DNA of 33,198 bases from Bacillota bacterium (GTDB lineage Bacteria; Bacillota; Desulfitobacteriia; Desulfitobacteriales; Desulfitobacteriaceae): positions 1-33,198 of the forward strand of contig JAEWCM010000093.1 of the NCBI GenBank assembly GCA_023390635.1, given 5' to 3'. A program made the position numbers and the translations under genes. The number at the start of each line of letters is the position of its first letter. The stretch's first letter is position 1. The notes beneath the pieces are model-generated. The model did no database searches, was not told the DNA's origin, and saw only the letters and a program-made list of their open reading frames with translations. Positions 14,439 through 22,580 of the stretch are shown here, piece by piece.

Positions 14439-15248
14439 ATGCATGAACTTCCATTGATTATCTTTACCTTAACGGTACAAATGGCCATCGGAGCTTTCTT
14501 ATTTGGTATCATAGCCCGCCTGAAAAATTCTCAGGCTCCTTATTTGCAAAAAAATACCCTGGTAGTTTTAATTTTGACCGCTGTGGGAATGATCAGTTCG
14601 CTGATTCATCTGGGCAGGCCTTATTTAGCCTTCACAAGCTTGCAGCGCCTCTTTGATTCGTGGCTGAGCAGAGAAATATTCTTCAGCGGTGGTTTCTTTA
14701 TTTTGGTTCTTGCGATTTGGCTTTTAGAGCGGTCCGATAAAATTGGCAGCAAAGTGAAGGCTGTTTTGGCCGGTGCCGCCGGACTGTGCGGATTGGCAGC
14801 AATTTTCAGCATGGCTAAAGCTTATATGTCTACCATTTATCTTGGTTGGCAGAGTTGGAATACCATGGTTGATTTTTATGCCACCAGTTTAATTCTGGGA
14901 GGAGTTCTCTTCCTTCTAATCACTGGAAGAAAGGGGGAAGAAAAACCATTAAGGTTGGATCTGGTGATATTAGGGGTGCTATTCTTGCAATTAATCTTAT
15001 TGCTGACCTTTGCCACCGGACTGGGGATGAATTCAGCAGCTTTAAGCAGCTCATATACAGCAGCGGTGCTTATTCATTGGCTGTTAATTTTAGGGGGAGT
15101 TTTTCTCCTGCTGATTGCCCGTTCAGGGAAATATATCGGCAAGCCTAATTATCTCTATATTGCTTCAACTTGCCTCATTGCGGGGATGATTATGGGACGG
15201 TACCTTTTCTACACGGCGGGAATGACCACAGGGATAGGAATTCTTTAA
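14439..15248 (+). CDS. dmsC: DmsC-type membrane anchor subunit
   Basis: A 269-residue protein with about eight hydrophobic segments (starting near residues 4, 36, 76, 104, 143, 172, 204 and 243), the usual layout of DmsC, which oxidises menaquinol and anchors the enzyme. Family-like stretches are HELPLIIFTLTVQMAIGAFL at the N-terminus, the SSLIHLGRPYLAFTSLQRLF loop and SWLSREIFFSGGFFI, which recall the HLG and SWLSREI signatures of E. coli DmsC. Two ATG codons are available; GGAGG at 14427-14431 is one base before ATG 14433 but seven before ATG 14439, so 14439 is preferred. It is the third and last gene of the operon, with a strong terminator after it. Confidence 0.92.
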   Translation: MHELPLIIFTLTVQMAIGAFLFGIIARLKNSQAPYLQKNTLVVLILTAVGMISSLIHLGRPYLAFTSLQRLFDSWLSREIFFSGGFFILVLAIWLLERSDKIGSKVKAVLAGAAGLCGLAAIFSMAKAYMSTIYLGWQSWNTMVDFYATSLILGGVLFLLITGRKGEEKPLRLDLVILGVLFLQLILLLTFATGLGMNSAALSSSYTAAVLIHWLLILGGVFLLLIARSGKYIGKPNYLYIASTCLIAGMIMGRYLFYTAGMTTGIGIL

Positions 15249-15263
15249 AGATTGTTAGAAAGG

Positions 15264-15309
15264 AAGGGGATGAATGGTCGGACGGTTGACCTTCATCCCC
15301 TCTTTTTTA
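15264..15309. terminator. Bidirectional terminator between dmsC and torD
   Basis: GGGGATGAATGGTC (15267-15280) pairs with GACCTTCATCCCC (15288-15300), with one bulged base. T6 follows on the plus strand, and the minus strand continues into a T/C-rich run. It serves the convergent dmsABC and torD genes. Confidence 0.8.
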
Positions 15310-15330
15310 TGCTTTCTTTTGTATTTGCCC

Positions 15331-16011
15331 TTATGCTGAGGCGCATTCCAAATATTCACGGTCAAAACTCAGATAGGACCGGGTAATCCGTGCCATTCCC
15401 TGAAAGTACTGAGTGTGGGCATGCTCCAGGACATTTTGAGTGAATGGGTCTGTCCACTTCAATAGGTGTTCTTTTAGAAAAAGAAGCTGTTCCTTTTTTA
15501 AGTATTGGGCTTTTGCCGGTAGTTCTTTCTCAAGTGCTTGAAGCTGCCGGTTAGCCAGCTCGGCCATGAATTCCAATTCTAAGCCGAAATGATCGTCAGG
15601 TTCGGTGTTCTTCAATTGATATTCCAGGTCGTGGCGGGCAAAAAATTTTCTCACTTCCAGGGTGGGAGCGCCAAATGTCAGTTTTTCGTCAGTCAGATAA
15701 ACTGATTCCCAAGGAGGAGCCAAAAGATGGTCAGGACCAACAAAAAGGGTGCTGTAATCCCTCTTTATCTGAGTCAAGACGGCTTCTTTTCCCGTTTGAT
15801 TAATCTGATTGGACCAAGCAATCAACTGAGCTAGGCCGATTTCAAAATCTTTTGTCTCAAGGTGCAGGGGAAAGTTGATAAACAGATTTTCTTCGGCAAA
15901 GGTATCGATGGCCTGTTGATGGGGAAATTGTAAAAAGGCCGAGCTTAATATCCGGTAAATCAATATTCGGGTTCGCAGCATATCGTCTTCCTCAACAGTT
16001 TTTAAAGGCAT
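15331..16011 (-). CDS. TorD/DmsD-family molybdoenzyme maturation chaperone
   Basis: A 226-residue, all-helical cytoplasmic protein of the TorD family. Such chaperones bind the Tat signal of their molybdoenzyme and hold it until the Mo cofactor is inserted. The family signature is seen as YSTLFVGPDHLLAPPWESVY (about residues 88-107; relatives have F-x-G-P-x-x-x-x-x-P-P-x-E-S-V-Y), then DHFGLELEFMAELANRQLQ (140-158) and LKEHLLKWTDPFTQNVLEHA. GGAGGAGG stands six bases before the ATG at 16011. It converges on dmsABC and so most likely serves DmsA. A possible promoter or hairpin region with inverted CCATATTATT and AATAAGTATGG lies just upstream at 16033-16061. Confidence 0.9.
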   Translation of the reverse strand: MPLKTVEEDDMLRTRILIYRILSSAFLQFPHQQAIDTFAEENLFINFPLHLETKDFEIGLAQLIAWSNQINQTGKEAVLTQIKRDYSTLFVGPDHLLAPPWESVYLTDEKLTFGAPTLEVRKFFARHDLEYQLKNTEPDDHFGLELEFMAELANRQLQALEKELPAKAQYLKKEQLLFLKEHLLKWTDPFTQNVLEHAHTQYFQGMARITRSYLSFDREYLECASA

Positions 16012-16101
16012 AGGTTCCTCCTCCTTGTTTTTCCATATTATTCCTATACCAATAAGTATGGAAGGAGGACACTAAAAATGACATAAATAAAATCCACAAT
16101 C

Positions 16102-16485
16102 CTAATCTGTGCCGTATTTCATAGGCCGAACAATGATTAAATCGAGAGCAAGCAGAATGAGGATAGCAACCAAAATTAAGGATAGCCCTTTCTCATTGTA
16201 GTTGGAATGAGTGAGAGGGATGGAGGGAAGATAAGCAGGATAATAGGGAGCGGGTAAAATAGTTTGAGATAAATCTAAATTATAATTTGGATAAGACGTA
16301 AGAGTCTTACTGCACCGTCGATATTGAAAATTATTATTATAATAAGGGACAGGAAAAGAAAGGGGTGCTTGATTTAATGAATAAATAGGTGAAAAGGCAG
16401 GTGAGGGAGGGGTGGTATAGTTTCGGGCAGGAAACTGCCCATGACTGTTAAAATATCTGACCGCATTAGAAGTGTTATAAGACAT
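16102..16485 (-). CDS. Unrecognised Tyr/Pro/Asn-rich protein with C-terminal membrane segment
   Basis: A 127-residue protein I do not recognise. Residues 1 to about 95 are of low complexity and rich in Tyr, Pro, Asn and Ser (for example SFPVPYYNNNFQYRRC, PAPYYPAYLPSIPLTHSNYN). A single hydrophobic segment follows (GLSLILVAILILLALDLIIV), and the chain ends in a short polar tail, RPMKYGTD. The composition recalls spore coat proteins, and the short C-terminal hydrophobic segment recalls small YjcZ-like sporulation proteins; both are impressions only. The frame opens seven codons earlier, but AGGAG lies within that part and eight bases before the ATG at 16485, which sets the start. It lies 90 bases upstream of torD and 76 bases downstream of another unknown gene on the same strand. 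Confidence 0.7.
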   Translation of the reverse strand: MSYNTSNAVRYFNSHGQFPARNYTTPPSPAFSPIYSLNQAPLSFPVPYYNNNFQYRRCSKTLTSYPNYNLDLSQTILPAPYYPAYLPSIPLTHSNYNEKGLSLILVAILILLALDLIIVRPMKYGTD

Positions 16486-16561
16486 GGGCAGAGCTCCTTC
16501 CTTCAAAGATTAAGAATTCAAGATTGAGATTTTGAGATTTAAGCATGACAAGTCAAAAGCT

Positions 16562-16879
16562 TTATTGCTCAGATTCATTGGTAGGGAGCGGCCTTTCCTC
16601 CAGAATTGCCCGATTCTTGTGGAAAACCCCATTTGAACGGCCTAAAGCCCAAGCTTCGTTTTCAAATAGCGTTTCAGGACCTGAATATGCCATAGGATTT
16701 TTTCTGAATAAGCGGAAGGATTGGGGAAGCATTACTAGATCATCTGTATCCTTGTCTTTGATTTGATCGAGTGCATTATTTAGATTATCTAAAGAGAGTT
16801 TGGCATCAGCAACGGGCTGCTCAGATGCAGACTGGTTTGAGTCCTGAGAAGCAGCATTCTTATTTGATTTGAAAAGCAT
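16562..16879 (-). CDS. Unrecognised 105-residue protein
   Basis: A small soluble protein with no family I can name. The N-terminal 40 residues are polar and probably disordered (SNKNAASQDSNQSASEQP), then a helix-like stretch (LSLDNLNNALDQIKDKDTDD), then a more ordered part with LPQSFRLFRKNPMAYSGPET and FENEAWALGRSNGVFHKNRA. There is no signal peptide or membrane segment and no Cys. AAAGGAGGG six bases before the ATG is a strong ribosome-binding site, so the gene is likely real. A forespore-like promoter match lies about 40 bases upstream (16921-16949). The downstream Tyr/Pro-rich gene may be cotranscribed. Confidence 0.7.
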   Translation of the reverse strand: MLFKSNKNAASQDSNQSASEQPVADAKLSLDNLNNALDQIKDKDTDDLVMLPQSFRLFRKNPMAYSGPETLFENEAWALGRSNGVFHKNRAILEERPLPTNESEQ

Positions 16880-16920
16880 AGGATTCCCTCCTTTCTACTG
16901 GTATTATATTCCATAAAAAT

Positions 16921-16949
16921 TAGCATGCTACATAATTTCCCCTAAATTC
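16921..16949 (-). promoter_or_regulatory. Candidate sigma-F/G promoter of the 105-residue gene
   Basis: Read on the minus strand, CATGCTA (16927-16921) fits the forespore -10 pattern CATnnTA. GAATT (16949-16945), 17 bases upstream, fits the -35 pattern gHATR at four of five positions. The -10 is also part of the perfect palindrome TAGCATGCTA (16921-16930), so it could be an operator instead. Confidence 0.3.
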
Positions 16950-17025
16950 CCTTTGCTGAATTTGAATAATTAAAACTCTTTTGATTGAAGATAGTAAGGC
17001 AAATTTTATTAATGGAGTACGGAAA

Positions 17026-18033
17026 ATGAAGCATTTAATCTTAAATAAACATAAGTGGATTATTATTTTGGTTTTTTTGGCAGGAATGATTATAATTCAG
17101 TCAAATGGCCAGATTTTTAAAAATCTTTCTGCTCAGGAAGATAATACAGGGGATTTTCAATTTAAGGCAATGGCCAACCTACTACACAAGGAGTATAAAG
17201 AAAAAAAGCAGGATTTGGCGATTTTTCCGTCTATTTCGGCGGAAGAGGCAGGAAAAGGCCTTACTGTCTTGTTAATTGGAATGGATAACCGCCCCCAGGA
17301 GAAATATTTGGGCAATACAGATACCATTATGTTGGCGAGGATAGATTATGAAAAAAAGCGGATTTCCGTTCTTTCTATCCCTAGGGACACTCAAATTTAT
17401 ATCCCCGGTCATGGATTAGCAAAAATCAATGCGGCAGCCAGAGTGAAAAATAGTTATCGCGGAACTGTGCAGGCTGTTGAAGATTTGCTTGGTCAAAAGA
17501 TCGACGGATATGCCACAATTAATTTTGACGGATTCAAAAATATTATTGATACTTTAGGTGGGATAACGGTTAACGTAGATAAGGATATGTATTATGATAC
17601 AGGCGATAAGGAAGATGGGATCATAGATTTAAAAAAAGGAAAGCAATTGTTAAATGGGAAGCAGGCCCTTCAATATGCAAGATTTCGATATGATCCTTTA
17701 GGCGATATTACTAGAGTAGGGCGGCAGCAGGAAGTGATAAAAGCTGTGTTTGCCAAACTCCGCCAACCTGCCAATTTGATTAAAATTCCTTTTCTTATCC
17801 CCAATATCTATGCCATGACAAATACGGACATAAATCTTGGGCAAATGTGGAGTATCGGCAAGTTATTAACTTCTGAAGATATTGAAATCTCTTCTCAGAC
17901 TTTGGAAGGGGAGTTTGCTACCGAAAAAGGAGTCAGCTATTGGAAGGTGAGTCCGGATATGTGCCGAAAAGCAGTGCAGGCATTATTTCAGGGAGTGAAA
18001 GCGGAACAAGTAGCGTCACCTTCTGTTCCTTGA
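17026..18033 (+). CDS. LytR-CpsA-Psr (LCP) family cell-wall glycopolymer ligase
   Basis: LCP proteins transfer undecaprenyl-linked anionic polymers to peptidoglycan on the outer face of the membrane. The 335-residue protein starts with a short basic stretch and one membrane segment (WIIILVFLAGMIIIQS, about 10-25). The LCP domain begins near residue 75 with LTVLLIGMDNRP, then NTDTIMLARIDYEKKRIS, the pyrophosphate-binding Arg in VLSIPRDTQIYIPG, KINAAARVKN, INFDGFKNIIDTLGGITVNV, and LNGKQALQYARFRYDPLGDI followed by TRVGRQQEVI. These are the conserved Asp and Arg positions of the family. The frame is open from a TTG at 16981, but GGAG at 17014-17017 and the Lys-rich start favour ATG 17026. Its polymer substrate is not evident. 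Confidence 0.92.
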   Translation: MKHLILNKHKWIIILVFLAGMIIIQSNGQIFKNLSAQEDNTGDFQFKAMANLLHKEYKEKKQDLAIFPSISAEEAGKGLTVLLIGMDNRPQEKYLGNTDTIMLARIDYEKKRISVLSIPRDTQIYIPGHGLAKINAAARVKNSYRGTVQAVEDLLGQKIDGYATINFDGFKNIIDTLGGITVNVDKDMYYDTGDKEDGIIDLKKGKQLLNGKQALQYARFRYDPLGDITRVGRQQEVIKAVFAKLRQPANLIKIPFLIPNIYAMTNTDINLGQMWSIGKLLTSEDIEISSQTLEGEFATEKGVSYWKVSPDMCRKAVQALFQGVKAEQVASPSVP

Positions 18034-18116
18034 ATAAATTATTTTATTATTTCTAGATATGAAGAGTCCAAAGAGGAAAAGAAAAAAATAAAGAGAAATA
18101 ATAAAGAGAATTGTTC

Positions 18117-19163
18117 ATGTTGAAGGGATGGAGATCCAGGTTGGCAAAAAAATATTTTGTCGGCTCTATGTGGTTACAGGAGTTTCGGGCGGAAGATAAA
18201 AGTCATAAAGCTTCTGAAGAAGAAAAAAAGGGATTTGAACTGATCCTCTTAAATGAAAATGAGTGGGAGGATCTGCCGCGGCTCTTAGAGATTTCTCATG
18301 ACCCCGCAGCGTGTAATTCGTGCAAAGAATGGCTCAATCGCTTAAAACCCAAAAAACCTGCAGGAGAGCAGGTTGAAGTAAAAAGAGGAAGCGTTTCCAC
18401 CAAACAGGAGGGGCGTGATCCGGTGGAGCGGGCCAGAGCAGAACGCCTTGGCGCTGAACTCTATTATGTGTGCTATTTGGATGTTAATATTCACGGGCAG
18501 GAGCATCCAATACAGATGTTTCTTAACGGGTCCAGGCTGGTCATCATTAACTGGGGAGGTTTCTCCTTAACTCGGCTGGAACACTGGGTTCAAGTGACCC
18601 ATTTGGATAAGCCTCTGGATTTGGTTCAGCTCTTGGGACAGTTTGTTTTACACTGCCATCAGGATCGCCTGGAAAAGATCGAGGACAGAATGGACAAGCT
18701 GGAGGAAGCTATTTTAAAACACCCTCAGCGCTGGCAGCAGAATGAGATTATGACTCTCCACCGGATGGTTTTACGCTTAAAAAAATCTGTAAATGCTCAT
18801 CAATTTGCTTTTTCCCGTCTAGCCAACCTGGAGGATGAAGATAAAAGATCAAGGTGGATAGAGCTTGCTGAAGACGCGCGCCATGAAATGGACAATATCC
18901 GGCAAACGCATGAGTTGGTGGAAAATTTACGGGAAGCCTATCAGGCTTCCTTAGATGTACATTCTAATGAAATTATGAAGGTTCTGACGGTAATGGCTTC
19001 TTTATTGTTACCAGTCAGTATTCTGACCAGCTTTTTCGGTATGAATTTTGCTAATTTGCCTCTGATTGATAATCAGTATGGGATTTGGATTTTTTTTGTT
19101 TTGACAATTGTGACCGTAATCATTGCCATTGTCATTTTGAATAAGAAACATTGGTTAAAATAG
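18117..19163 (+). CDS. CorA-family divalent cation transporter
   Basis: A 348-residue member of the CorA (2-TM-GxN) superfamily, which imports Mg2+ or related divalent cations as a pentamer. The N-terminal 250 residues form the cytoplasmic part, with long charged helices (DRLEKIEDRMDKLEEAILKH; HEMDNIRQTHELVENLREAY). Two membrane segments end the chain, near residues 291-310 and 322-342, with the signature GMNF at 308-311 at the end of the first. The usual CorA periplasmic-loop MPE motif after it is not obvious (ANLPLIDNQYG instead), so ion preference may differ. An extra N-terminal stretch with CNSC and a Lys/Arg-rich linker (near 60-105) is not typical. ATG 18117 follows AAAGAGA; the longer TTG frame has no better site. 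Confidence 0.88.
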   Translation: MLKGWRSRLAKKYFVGSMWLQEFRAEDKSHKASEEEKKGFELILLNENEWEDLPRLLEISHDPAACNSCKEWLNRLKPKKPAGEQVEVKRGSVSTKQEGRDPVERARAERLGAELYYVCYLDVNIHGQEHPIQMFLNGSRLVIINWGGFSLTRLEHWVQVTHLDKPLDLVQLLGQFVLHCHQDRLEKIEDRMDKLEEAILKHPQRWQQNEIMTLHRMVLRLKKSVNAHQFAFSRLANLEDEDKRSRWIELAEDARHEMDNIRQTHELVENLREAYQASLDVHSNEIMKVLTVMASLLLPVSILTSFFGMNFANLPLIDNQYGIWIFFVLTIVTVIIAIVILNKKHWLK

Positions 19164-19188
19164 AGATGAAGGAGAAATAGAGACTTTG

Positions 19189-19923
19189 ATGGACCTATTG
19201 ACAATTAAGGGACTGCGTAAGGAATATGAGCATAAGGAAGGATTAAAGCATCTGGATTTTACTTTAAGACCAGGGGAGGTCTTGGGGCTGGTTGGGCCGA
19301 ACGGAGCTGGAAAGAGTACATCGATTAAGGCTATGCTCGGTTTGATTCAACCTGATCAAGGAGAAGTTGTGGTGAGGGAGTCCATGAGCGTTGCTGATCC
19401 GGATGCCAAAAGATTGATCGGCTATATCCCGGAATTCCCTGTGCTTTATTCGGATTTGTCCTTAAAGGAACATGTGCGTTTCTTAGGGATGGCTTATGGT
19501 ATAAAAGAAGAAGAGCTGAAAAAACGCTATGACCGATTGGTACAGCAATTTGATATGGAAGGTAAGGCTGATGATCCGGCCATTCATTTGTCGAAAGGGA
19601 TGGAACAGAAGCTTGCGACTATCTGTGCTCTCATTTTTCAGCCTCAAATCCTGATTGCCGATGAACCGTTCAACGGATTGGATCCCAAGGGACAGAGAGA
19701 GTTTAAAGATATTTTGCAGGAGATTGCCAAAGAAGGGGGCGGGGTTTTACTTTGTACCCATCAACTGGATACAGCGGAAAAAATCTGTGATCGTTTTTTG
19801 ATCTTGAATCAAGGGCAACAAATTGCGCTCGGATCATTGGATTCATTACGGCAGGCAAGCTCCTTGAATAGCGGCTCTCTGGAAGAGGTCTTTCTCAAAC
19901 TGACGAGGGAGCGGGAAGAATGA
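19189..19923 (+). CDS. ABC transporter ATP-binding protein (EcsA-like)
   Basis: A 244-residue ABC ATPase. Walker A GPNGAGKST is at residues 36-44, the Q-loop region is GYIPEFPVLYSDLSL, the signature LSKGMEQKLA replaces the canonical LSGGQ, Walker B is ILIADEPFNGLD, and the switch His lies in LLCTHQLD. It resembles EcsA and other exporters of the ABC-2 type. The ATG at 19189 (or the TTG just before it) has AAGGAG somewhat far upstream (11-14 bases). Its stop overlaps the permease start as ATGA, so the two are translationally coupled and form one transporter. Confidence 0.92.
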   Translation: MDLLTIKGLRKEYEHKEGLKHLDFTLRPGEVLGLVGPNGAGKSTSIKAMLGLIQPDQGEVVVRESMSVADPDAKRLIGYIPEFPVLYSDLSLKEHVRFLGMAYGIKEEELKKRYDRLVQQFDMEGKADDPAIHLSKGMEQKLATICALIFQPQILIADEPFNGLDPKGQREFKDILQEIAKEGGGVLLCTHQLDTAEKICDRFLILNQGQQIALGSLDSLRQASSLNSGSLEEVFLKLTREREE

Positions 19924-21557
19924 AAGCACTTTTAAAGCTGCATTGGCACCTGTTCCTCAATCACCTGCGGCGGCGTTTCCGGTATCTGCAGGTGTACTTG
20001 AACGGCGGGGGGCTGATCACATATCTATGGGTGGGAGGATTTTTTCTTTTTGCCTTAGGCTGGTATTTTTATTCCCCATATACCCGTATTCCTGAAGCAG
20101 TACAGCAGTATATCGTGCTGGGCGGTATTTTCGTTTTATTCAGTATGCCTCTCTTCTGGCTTTTGGGAGGGGTGATCAGGTCCAAATCCACCCCGATTTT
20201 GATGAGTGGGGCGGATGTTCATTTTTTACCATTACTTCCTTTGCAGAAATCGCAAATTATATGGGAACAGTGGCTTTGGCCTATGGGACAAAGGGCTATG
20301 CCTTCTTTAATCGTTCCGGTACTCGTCTATCCTTTCGTACATTTATTCTGGCAGGGATATGCATGGGGCAGCGTATTTTTTATGCAATGGCTCTGGCTTT
20401 TCAGCGCCTGCCTAGGGCTCTGCATTCAGTGGATGGGTGCGGCTTTTTTCAGCTGGCTGGAGAAAAGCAAATTCTGGCATTGGCTGAAAACCGGGATAGC
20501 TGCTCTGGGCTCAGTATTTATTCTGACTGTTCTTTTCAATCCTCTTCCGATCAATTTCTTAAGCTTCTCGGCAGATACGGGTAAAAATATGGAGACATCT
20601 TCCGGGTTGGTCGAACCTCCTGATTGGAGCATTCCTTCACTTTCTAGTTCTCAAACCCTGATTATAGTCCTGCTGCTCTCTCTGCTTGTGGTGATATGGG
20701 TGGGCTTGTTGATAAAGTGGTACAGTCTGCGCAAGTGGGAACCGATCTTGAGCCAGAGTGAAAAAGTACTCACTATCCGGACACTGGTACGGGCAAGGGA
20801 TATTAAAGCTCTGCGGCGCTTAATTAAGAAGAAACCAAAAGGTTTAGTTCTGAAAAATTTGATGGGAAGGTTGTATTTCTCTTCGAAGTGGGCCTTGGCG
20901 TGGAAAGGGGTGTTGAGCTGGAGAGGTATTAGCTGGATGCAAGTCCTGGTATCTTTATTGGCACCATTGTTCCTCATTAAGTTATTGGCAGCCAACACGG
21001 GGTTCCAGCTTTCTCCTCACCCTATAGGGCAGTTAGTGGGTTCAACTTTATATTTCGCTTTTCCTATGGCCTTGTTTACCCTGAATGCATATACCCAATT
21101 GCTGGGCGGTTGGCAGGAAGATTTGGAGCAGATGGAAAAATTCAAACTGCTTCCGCTGTATCCGAGGCAGATTATAGTCAGTTCTATTATTCCCAGTGCG
21201 TTGTTAACAGGTGCCTTGTGGTCTATCGGCATTTTATGTATTTCCCCATATGAGGGCAGCGCCTTTTTGCTGGGAATCCTTTTAGCTTTCCTGGAAGGAA
21301 TTCTGGGGGCCCTGCTTGTAGGTAGGGAAATGCTCAAAGACCCAAGTTCGGCCACTTCTTCCATGGGGCCGGAACGGCTGATTTCGGGAGTAGCCTGGCT
21401 GGCAGGACCGGTAGCCAGCCAGTGGATGATTTTATTAAATCAGAGTGCTTGGAGTGCTTTGGCGCTTGGCTGCGGAATCAGTGGAATACTGATTTGGGTT
21501 TGGATTGTTTTGATGGAGAATGATTGGGTTTTCCTCCGTTCCCGATATGAAGGGTAA
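19920..21557 (+). CDS. ABC transporter permease (EcsB-like)
   Basis: A 545-residue polytopic membrane protein with about ten hydrophobic segments (for example VGGFFLFALGWYFY near 38-51, IVLGGIFVLFSMPLFWLLGG near 62-81, LIIVLLLSLLVVIWVGLLIK near 249-268 and a pair near residues 445-470). A basic cytoplasmic region rich in Arg and Lys lies between 275 and 315 (RARDIKALRRLIKKKPKG). The layout and the ATPase partner match EcsB-type permeases, though it is longer than B. subtilis EcsB. EcsAB in Bacillus affects secretion and regulated proteolysis, and the substrate is uncertain. The start ATG overlaps the ATPase stop. The family assignment rests on architecture and neighbour. Confidence 0.8.
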   Translation: MKALLKLHWHLFLNHLRRRFRYLQVYLNGGGLITYLWVGGFFLFALGWYFYSPYTRIPEAVQQYIVLGGIFVLFSMPLFWLLGGVIRSKSTPILMSGADVHFLPLLPLQKSQIIWEQWLWPMGQRAMPSLIVPVLVYPFVHLFWQGYAWGSVFFMQWLWLFSACLGLCIQWMGAAFFSWLEKSKFWHWLKTGIAALGSVFILTVLFNPLPINFLSFSADTGKNMETSSGLVEPPDWSIPSLSSSQTLIIVLLLSLLVVIWVGLLIKWYSLRKWEPILSQSEKVLTIRTLVRARDIKALRRLIKKKPKGLVLKNLMGRLYFSSKWALAWKGVLSWRGISWMQVLVSLLAPLFLIKLLAANTGFQLSPHPIGQLVGSTLYFAFPMALFTLNAYTQLLGGWQEDLEQMEKFKLLPLYPRQIIVSSIIPSALLTGALWSIGILCISPYEGSAFLLGILLAFLEGILGALLVGREMLKDPSSATSSMGPERLISGVAWLAGPVASQWMILLNQSAWSALALGCGISGILIWVWIVLMENDWVFLRSRYEG

Positions 21558-21593
21558 ACGTTAACATTGTGCTCCAATATCTGGAGATAATGC

Positions 21594-21622
21594 TTGTCTG
21601 GAAAGAAAAAACGTTATATAAT
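21594..21622 (+). promoter_or_regulatory. Sigma-A promoter of the 113-residue gene
   Basis: TTGTCT (21594-21599) and TATAAT (21617-21622) are 17 bases apart, ending about 40 bases before the ATG at 21664. Confidence 0.75.
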
Positions 21623-21663
21623 AACTAAGATTTTGGTAACATATTTTAGTTTTGGAGGAAGAC

Positions 21664-22005
21664 ATGGAAAAGCTGTTTGAAAAGTTGACAGAGTATTTGC
21701 ATATGGACACAGAAATTCCGTTCGAAGAATTTACAGTTTACTATCAAGATGTGATGGACAAGTTAAATCAGAATTTTCAGGAATTGAGTCAGGATGAGTG
21801 TGTCAAGGCTCGTTATATTTGTTCGATTTTACAAGCCAATGCGGAGATGAGGGCCAAGAACTCCAAAGCTCATGCCAAGGCTTTTAAAAAGATGATGACT
21901 AAGTCGGGATTTTGGGCGGACGCAATTGCCTATCGCCTCCTTAAAGAAGGAATGACACAGGAAGATCTGGATAAGGCCAGCGAGGCTTTAAACGATAGTA
22001 TCTGA
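21664..22005 (+). CDS. Unrecognised small helical protein
   Basis: A 113-residue protein without a family I can name. It is predicted by eye to be almost wholly helical and acidic at the start (EKLFEKLTEYLHMDTEIPFE), with an aromatic segment FTVYYQDVMDKLNQNFQEL, a central CVKARYICSILQANAEMRAK containing both Cys, and a C-terminal LLKEGMTQEDLDKASEALND that looks like a degradation-tag- or adaptor-like helix pair. It has no signal or membrane segment. GGAGG at 21654-21658 leaves five bases before ATG 21664, which fixes the start against the in-frame TTG at 21652. It is monocistronic: it has its own sigma-A promoter and its own terminator, which suggests regular vegetative expression. Confidence 0.8.
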   Translation: MEKLFEKLTEYLHMDTEIPFEEFTVYYQDVMDKLNQNFQELSQDECVKARYICSILQANAEMRAKNSKAHAKAFKKMMTKSGFWADAIAYRLLKEGMTQEDLDKASEALNDSI

Positions 22006-22015
22006 GGATAAAATA

Positions 22016-22054
22016 CTTCATTGCCAGGGTCTGTACAGGACAGAGCCAATGAAG
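22016..22054 (+). repeat. Hairpin in the 3' leader of the 113-residue gene
   Basis: CTTCATTG (22016-22023) pairs with CAATGAAG (22047-22054), with an inner helix TCTGT/ACAGA. It lacks a following T-run. It stands just before the true terminator and may stabilise the mRNA end. Confidence 0.4.
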
Positions 22055-22059
22055 AGAGA

Positions 22060-22106
22060 AGGCTGCTTTCGATGAACCACAGGATTCATGGAAAGCAGCT
22101 TTTCTT
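22060..22106 (+). terminator. Terminator of the 113-residue gene
   Basis: GCTGCTTTC (22062-22070) and GAAAGCAGC (22091-22099) pair, extended inward by ATGAA/TTCAT, and are followed by TTTTCTT. Confidence 0.8.
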
Positions 22107-22177
22107 AATTATTAATTTGCTTTTTTCTGAAACTTTAAATCATGGTTATCCGTATAAAGGGTACTGGAGGGATAAAG

Positions 22178-22579
22178 ATGAATGAACGGTTATATCGCTC
22201 AGAGCGGGAAAAAATACTGGGAGGTGTTTGCGGGGGACTGGCAGAATATTTTAGGGTAGATGTTGTTCTGGTTCGTCTCTTCATGGTGCTGATGATTCTG
22301 GCAGGAGGGATTGGTTTTGTGGTCTATTTGGCGGCCTGGTTTCTTTTGCCTCCCAACCCTCTCCAAAGAGAAGGGCATGAAGGGGAGGAAACGTGGGTAA
22401 AAAATCCAGTGGATACTGAAGCAAAGGAAAAGCGGGTAAGGGTGGCAGGAGTTTTTCTAGTCATTATCGGATGCCTTTTTTTAGTTGCTGATTGGTTTCC
22501 TTGGTTGTCTTTTTCGAAATTATGGCCTTTATTCCTGATCTTAATTGGAGTATGCGTTATTTGGCGGGGGGATCATTAA
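22178..22579 (+). CDS. PspC-domain membrane protein
   Basis: A 133-residue protein. The N-terminal PspC domain is unmistakable: RLYRSEREKILGGVCGGLAE followed by YFRVDVVLVRLFMVLM and a membrane segment ending GGIGFVVYLAAWFLLPP (about residues 40-58). A charged linker with EGHEGEETWVKN follows, and then two more hydrophobic segments (near 88-102 and 110-128) of the LiaI/LiaF-like type. PspC proteins sense or respond to membrane stress. GGAGGGAT before the ATG at 22178 sets the start; the longer frame upstream has no ribosome-binding site. The stop is one base before the ATG of the next gene, with which it is coupled. Confidence 0.9.
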   Translation: MNERLYRSEREKILGGVCGGLAEYFRVDVVLVRLFMVLMILAGGIGFVVYLAAWFLLPPNPLQREGHEGEETWVKNPVDTEAKEKRVRVAGVFLVIIGCLFLVADWFPWLSFSKLWPLFLILIGVCVIWRGDH

Positions 22580-22580
22580 T

